Below, piece after piece: positions 7,553 to 12,059 of a DNA stretch of 12,059 nt (the stretch's first letter is position 1; each line of letters opens with the position of its first letter). Source of the stretch: Mucidula mucida (Eukaryota > Basidiomycota > Agaricomycetes > Agaricales > Physalacriaceae); the NCBI GenBank assembly GCA_015501055.1, contig JADNYV010000950.1, positions 1 to 12,059 of the forward strand, read 5' to 3'. The position numbers were made by a program, and so were the translations under genes. The notes beneath the pieces were generated by a model. It was not told where the DNA came from. It saw only the letters and a list, made by a program, of their open reading frames with translations, and searched no databases.

Positions 7553-7565
7553 TAGGGTTTAGGGG
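7553..7565 (+). other. Telomere-like / telobox-like string
   Basis: The plus strand reads TAGGGTTTAGGGG, about two units resembling the common fungal telomere repeat TTAGGG with one extra T. On the minus strand it contains AAACCCTA, the core of the telobox promoter element described in plants and some fungi. Only this one copy is present, so it is not a telomere. Confidence 0.4.
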
Positions 7566-8089
7566 ACTGATGGGGCAGTAATTCCATTGTGCCACTCAGT
7601 GCTCGGAGGCGCTCCGTTCTCGGCCATCAGTGTTGGTTCTTGTTTACTCTATTGTCCAGCATCAACTCATGTCTCTCTTTGAGTCACTGTGGCTTTCTCA
7701 CGCGTAACGTATGCTCATAGAGGAAGCGGAGTGGCACCGTGAAATTCCTGTATCCCCCATCCCAGCATCCCAAACTTCTCCGTACGCGTGCCTTTCACTT
7801 TAATCACTAGGAATGCCATCGAAGTCCTAGAACGGCGTAAGAGAGGAATTGTCTCTGTGACGCGTAAATTCACCGCCCATGAACTGGCGCGAAGCAACGG
7901 CGCCACGTCTTAGCTTGTATTCCGTTGGTACGTTGAAGTTTCACCCGAAGCCCACTGCGGCCACAGCGTACGTCGTCCGACTGAGGTTGACGCTGGCACC
8001 TTATAATCAGCAATGGCAAGCGCGCGCGCAATGTCCCGTCCAGGATAACCAAGACGGCATAGATTTCCTCTTACACTCAAGAAAAACTG

Positions 8090-10072
8090 CTATAATATAC
8101 ATCTCGCGCTGGTTTCGCTGACATTTGCAGAGAGAGTACCTGATGGCTTGTAACTACAATCCAGCTCCAGTGTCGTCTGGCCATACTGATTACGGAAGAA
8201 CACAATTTCGTCTTCCTCATCCACGAAAGTGCATTGCGTAAATGAGCGCCACAAGGCGCGGAGAACACCCTTCAAAAACTTTTAATTCCGACGCTGAGCA
8301 GTGACTGACAGGCCTACCGTCGAATCATAATTGTAGTAATCTCCTAGTACCGGCTTTATGGCCGCTGTTACTTGAGGAAGATTGTCTGTTCGGAAGAAAG
8401 TCTAAATCAGTCACTCGCACCGGAAATTAGATGCTCACAGAATGGGATACTGGCAAAGAAATGGTGGGCAACATGATCGGTGCTGATCTATGTCGCCAGT
8501 GAGAATGAAAAATTCAATGGGTTGTTAGGAAACGGACATTGTGCAGCAGCTCGCGACCGACCCATCCAAAGAGAGGCCGATCGACAGTCGCCAAAGCCCC
8601 TCTTGCGAAGGTCCATTCGTTCTGAAAGTCAAGGTCAGCGGGGCCATCATGTGAAGAGCAACCGTCCTCACACCACGGTAGTATGGTATCGTCGGATCGC
8701 TGTGTTGAAGGTAGGTGAACATCACCATCCTATGAGAATTGTATTAGACGCTGAGGACGTGTTGAGCACTTGGCGTCATACCAGTTGTGTTGAAACTATA
8801 AGCGCCGGATCCGCCATCCATCAACGCTTGCATTCCCGGGTTCAATCGACTCACCAGCCACGGCATAAGGTAGTACTTGACTACAGCCGTCCACCCGAAC
8901 TGGTGCACGCAGACTCCGAGGATTGATGTCATCGCGCATAAAGCGATGTTCGAGTAGATGATATACCATCCTGGTTGGCGTGAGTAACTGCGCTGAGCTG
9001 AGTAGTCGCTGAACCTACTTTGTTCAGGTTTGAACAGAAGACACGAAGGCAAGTAATGCTACAGCCGGTGTGAACGAATACGTTGTTGACAATGACTGAA
9101 CAAAAATTACACTGGTCCAAGGCGGATACTTTGAGTTGCCTTTTCGATTATGCCTACCCGAAGATGACTGAACTACAGGACAAGAATGGATGAACGCGTA
9201 CGTACAGAAGATACAGTTGGAATCCTCTAGACAGGTGTTAACATCGACTTTCTCTCAGGCGAAGAGACGTACAGAAACTGGCGAACGACGAGTTTGAATA
9301 TCGTGAAAGCTGGAGTTTCTGCAAGCATTTCAACATAGTCCATGCGGACAGCAACCTTGCCATCAGGAAGCTTGAAGTCTTTCCGCGTTGGTGGCAGATA
9401 AGTTTCGTCGCGATCCATATGGTTCGTTCCTTTCTGAAAACGACCAGATTAGAGAGCCCTGGCGGCAGTAAGTAAACCAAAAAAAGCCTACGTGATGCGT
9501 CCGATGTGTTGCACGCCACGCAAAATACGGAGTCCCCACGAAAGTGTGCAGAATCGTACCAACCACCCCGTTAACGATCCTATACGGTGAAAGTGCGTCG
9601 TGTCCAGCCTAATCGGCGAGGTTATGAGGCTTGTAGTCTGTGAGAAAGGGCTGATCCGCCACGTACTTCGTGTCCTAGTGGCGAGTAGCAGTCAGTATCC
9701 GCGCGTAGAGGAAATGGCGAAATATCAAGTCACCGAGACACCAGATGCCCGCAAAGGCAAAACCCTGCCAGCCCCAGTACATGAGCCAGAGAAAGTTGTG
9801 GAGGAGTTTGCGAGTGATGAGAGCAAACGGAGAGGTTCCAGGTACGATTACGGTGCTCATAAAGTCGATCCTAGTGGCGAAGAAGTAGAACGCGTAGGTG
9901 ATCGCCAGATGTTTCGCGATATAGAGCAGACTGCGGAGTGTAGACCGCTCGAAGAGGTGCTTTGGTACTGCATCGTGCAAGTCCTTGAGCTTGATATCGG
10001 CAGGACGAAAAGTCCCTTGTGCCCTCCGTCGTTCGTATTCAGGCCGTCTTGGAATATCTGGTACCAAAGCAT
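8090..10072 (-). CDS. Delta-12-type membrane fatty acid desaturase (13 exons, about 451 aa)
   Basis: Such enzymes sit in the ER membrane and insert a second double bond into oleoyl chains using a di-iron centre held by three His boxes. All three are present: HEAGH, HRTHH (in WRATHRTHHKG) and HVAHH. Other family stretches are LKDLHDAVPKHLFERST, WLMYWGWQGFAFAGIWCLG, VMFTYLQHSDPTIPYYRG and LWRSFTQCTFV. Exons: 9734-10072, 9667-9674, 9492-9608, 9273-9433, 9206-9226, 9111-9153, 8855-9058, 8782-8795, 8672-8729, 8538-8621, 8439-8487, 8318-8385, 8090-8278. Phases agree at all twelve introns, total length suits the family, and exon 2 (8 nt) supplies the HE of box 1. The ATG at 10072 is chosen because repeat copy 1 keeps its frame open; here a missing C at 10044 breaks it. 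An alternative in-frame ATG lies at 10118. The exact double-bond position is not provable from sequence. Confidence 0.92.
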
Positions 10073-10117
10073 GAGTCGAGGGAGAATTGAGGAGCCGGCA
10101 AGTGCTAGGCCATCCCA

Positions 10118-10126
10118 ATTTATATT
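10118..10126 (-). promoter_or_regulatory. TATA-like box of the complete desaturase gene
   Basis: This is the copy 2 equivalent of 136-144: TAATATAAAT on the minus strand, about 46 nt upstream of the ATG at 10072. Its position argues for that ATG over the in-frame ATG at 10118, which would start within the element itself. Confidence 0.45.
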
Positions 10127-10649
10127 AGCGCTGACATGGGAGCAATTTCGGAGCTATGTACGGCTCTAAAGTCTAGGCGGAGGGGAGAGCGAGAAAGCCC
10201 GTGCCGACCGAGATGAGGTGATCATCGCCACACAGACTAGACAAGTGGGGTAATCGTAGAAGAGTTCGCCGTCAACTTGAAGGTATGCAGTTACTATGCG
10301 TTACAATACAAGGAACAACAGCACAAGAATGTCCTTGAAAGTCGGCATAGCTAGATTGAAGAGGGTCAAAAAAAGGTCACGGTAGACGAGAGGTTGTGAA
10401 TTTGATTGCTCGTGTTTGGTCGTCATCACATCTCACATCCAGCATGTCATTGGCGAGGTCAACGCGACTGTCGCGCTATGATATGTCCCAATATCAACCT
10501 GACATCAGCTTGACAAAGTCGAAAATGCCACAGGAACATGCGGAGAGATCTCCACCGCGCTTTGGATATAAAACGAGTTAGAACAGAATTTTAGCAGCAT
10601 TCGTATGATAACAACATCATGTCAGCATGCTCCAGGACGCATACGCCCT
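10127..10649. other. Intergenic, copy 2 of 145-667
   Basis: This is identical in sequence to the first copy as far as I can see: desaturase upstream region and 3' flank of the second sedolisin copy. No gene is supported. Confidence 0.5.
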
Positions 10650-12059
10650 TCACATGTTCGCCCAACGGTCCATCATTGCGGCAAGCTTGGTGTGCCCATC
10701 CCCGTTACTGGATCCCAGCCCGGAACTGCTCTGAACCCGCCTGTACCGCATCCTGGATTGCCTCCGACTGTGATGTCATGCAACGCGTTCTTGAACGAAG
10801 AATGATACAGCTTTGATAATAAAGGTAAGCTCGCTCGTCTCACTTTCAAAGAAACCGAACAGACCGATGGATTGACGAATCCTACAGGCGTTTTTCCATT
10901 CGCGATCCGGGCGTCGTTGATTAGAGTAAAGATGCCTCCCACAACGGGTGCGGATGCCGATGTTCCATAGACCAAGCTAAATTGGCCATTAACCGCGACG
11001 ACATAATTTGCTCTGCCACAATCATCAGCTCCTCTATCTACGTGGAAAACGGAGACTAAACTAACCCATTCGCGGAGATATCAGGATACGCGCGTGTCTA
11101 TGTTTTGCGCTAGTCAGATTGCAGCCTGCTCGTCGGACGGAACTAGACATACCCCCGTGTTATTCCACCGATATCCGGGAGCGCTGCCATACTGTACGCT
11201 AGATGAATAGGTTTTGAGATAGTCGTTGACGAGGGTGCTCTGATAACTCGGCATAGGGAAAACGTTTGAAAAGCCTCCGCCGCTGTAGATGACTTTTTCG
11301 CATGCTTGTTCGACGTAACGCGCATTGTCTGGCGAGGGTGTTGTCGCATTCGAGGATTCCTGCGAGTTGGGATATGGTGGGTGCGAGGTAACCATCGTCG
11401 CACCGACACTAGTGACCCAAGGGCAGCTGCTGGGAAACGACGGATTGAAACGCTTCCCTCGATACGTTTCGTAACCTATCTGAAGCCTCAGCGATATCCG
11501 GCAGTGTCGTAGAGCTCAAGGATCTTACCATGGTCATCAAGACATAGGTTATCATTCCCTTTGTCGAGTCAGTGTCTTTTTTGTACTTTGAGCTGCGCGT
11601 CAACTGACCTGCGACACCGGAATCTCCAGAGGAATATAGAACGGTGACGCCCATCAGTCCGAGCTTCGCTGAACGATCGTCAATCTCATCATTGCACATT
11701 GATTTCGCCACGGCTTACCGTATTCCAAACACTGCCGTTCCATATATTTGGCGCTCAGTTCAGCCTCATTGTAACCGTACGACGTGGAAATCACATTCGC
11801 TGGCTTGCTCGTACCGCAATCAGGCGGACCTCCGACAAGTTAGCTTTCCAACACATGTCCTCTCACGAAGACCTACCCGTAGCCCCCAGTGTTCGAATCC
11901 GGGTATATCGCGTCGTAATTCGGATCATCTCCTCCGCAAAAGGACGCGTCCAGTGCGTCCAGGAAGTTGTTGAATGACGCGCCTACCCCTTGTCAGTCCT
12001 ACAAAGCACAATCTCCTGAAATACTCACCAATCTGCAGATCTCCGACTTGGTAAAGCGT
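10650..12059 (-). CDS. Sedolisin (S53) peptidase, second copy, cut at window edge, frames broken
   Basis: This is the copy 2 counterpart of 668-2078, with the same exons and introns shifted by about 9.98 kb. The catalytic landmarks recur (SSGDSGVAG, SVGAT, YGTSASAPVVGG, GWDPVTGMGTP). It differs where it matters for frame. A lost A at 10683 shifts the last 12 codons, giving PSLPQ and an early stop at 10673-10675. Two bases lost at 11879-11881 break the GGYTG exon. However, two sites broken in copy 1 are intact here: the acceptor and exon start giving GASFNNFLDALD near 11981, and DASFCGGDDPNYD near 11945. Neither copy alone is open throughout, but each is right where the other is wrong. The gene runs off the right edge. 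Confidence 0.88.

Larger units (their letters stand above)
6593..8089. other. Gene-poor region upstream of the zinc-finger gene
   Basis: Roughly 1.5 kb with no gene I can support by family motif. It must contain the promoter of the zinc-finger gene (start 6592) and the 3' flank of the desaturase (stop 8090). The only long open frame is the one at 7038-7550, listed separately. A telomere-like string sits at 7553-7565. Around 7680-8089 no frame on either strand gives a conserved-looking protein. CGCG-rich strings near 8020-8035 stand out slightly. Confidence 0.5.
9984..12059. repeat. Terminal direct repeat, copy 2 (pairs with 1-2078)
   Basis: This is the second copy of the 2.08-kb end repeat. 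It starts inside exon 1 of the desaturase and ends at the last base of the window, inside the sedolisin prodomain side of the gene. The offset to copy 1 drifts between 9979 and 9983 because of the five indels. Apart from the six differences listed for copy 1, the two look identical, including introns and intergenic DNA. Confidence 0.98.

Noticed and set aside
7879..8121. Plus-strand 80-codon frame overlapping the desaturase 3' end
   Set aside because: No motif was recognised, it overlaps the conserved last exon on the other strand at its end, and it shows no splice or promoter evidence.
1..12059. Mitochondrial or linear fungal plasmid
   Set aside because: Base composition is balanced, genes carry short spliceosomal-type introns, and there is no DNA or RNA polymerase gene.
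1..12059. CRISPR arrays, rRNA genes, riboswitches
   Set aside because: No regularly spaced short repeats, no rRNA core sequences and no riboswitch-like folds were found on either strand; the genome type also makes CRISPR unlikely.

Overview
The window reads as nuclear DNA of a filamentous fungus, most likely an agaricomycete basidiomycete. Coding DNA is cut into many small exons by introns of about 40-70 nt with GT..AG ends. The recognisable products (a sedolisin-type acid peptidase, a delta-12-type fatty acid desaturase, an ING-type PHD protein, a C2H2 zinc-finger protein) fit that group. No bacterial operons, rRNA, tRNA or viral genes were seen.

Layout on the + axis. 1-2078: first copy of a terminal direct repeat, with the first 30 codons of a desaturase (minus, cut at base 1), its promoter, and most of a sedolisin gene (minus). 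The sedolisin continues to about 2830, where it meets an ING/PHD gene (plus, about 2809-3240) head on. 3379-3513: a small unrecognised ORF. 3586-4300: a pair of 63-65 nt inverted repeats. 4133-4783: an unrecognised basic protein gene (plus). 4996-6592: a seven-exon C2H2 zinc-finger gene (minus). 6593-8089: no recognised gene. 8090-10072: a complete 13-exon desaturase (minus), including an 8-nt and a 14-nt microexon. 9984-12059: second copy of the terminal repeat, with the sedolisin again running off the right edge.

The outstanding feature is the near-perfect direct repeat of about 2.08 kb at the two ends, which gives a period of about 9.98 kb. The copies differ by five small indels and one substitution. 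At five of these sites the reading frame tells which copy is right: copy 1 at three, copy 2 at two. That pattern fits two noisy reads of one intact sequence better than two evolving duplicates. The window is therefore best explained as a self-overlapping contig (a circle, a tandem array, or an assembly loop). Disrupted frames crowd into the left 3.2 kb, while the desaturase and zinc-finger genes between 4996 and 9983 are almost clean.

The genes form no obvious pathway: a secreted peptidase, a membrane lipid desaturase, a chromatin reader and a probable transcription factor. Exon models were built by hand from splice signals, frame and remembered family motifs; no database search was run.
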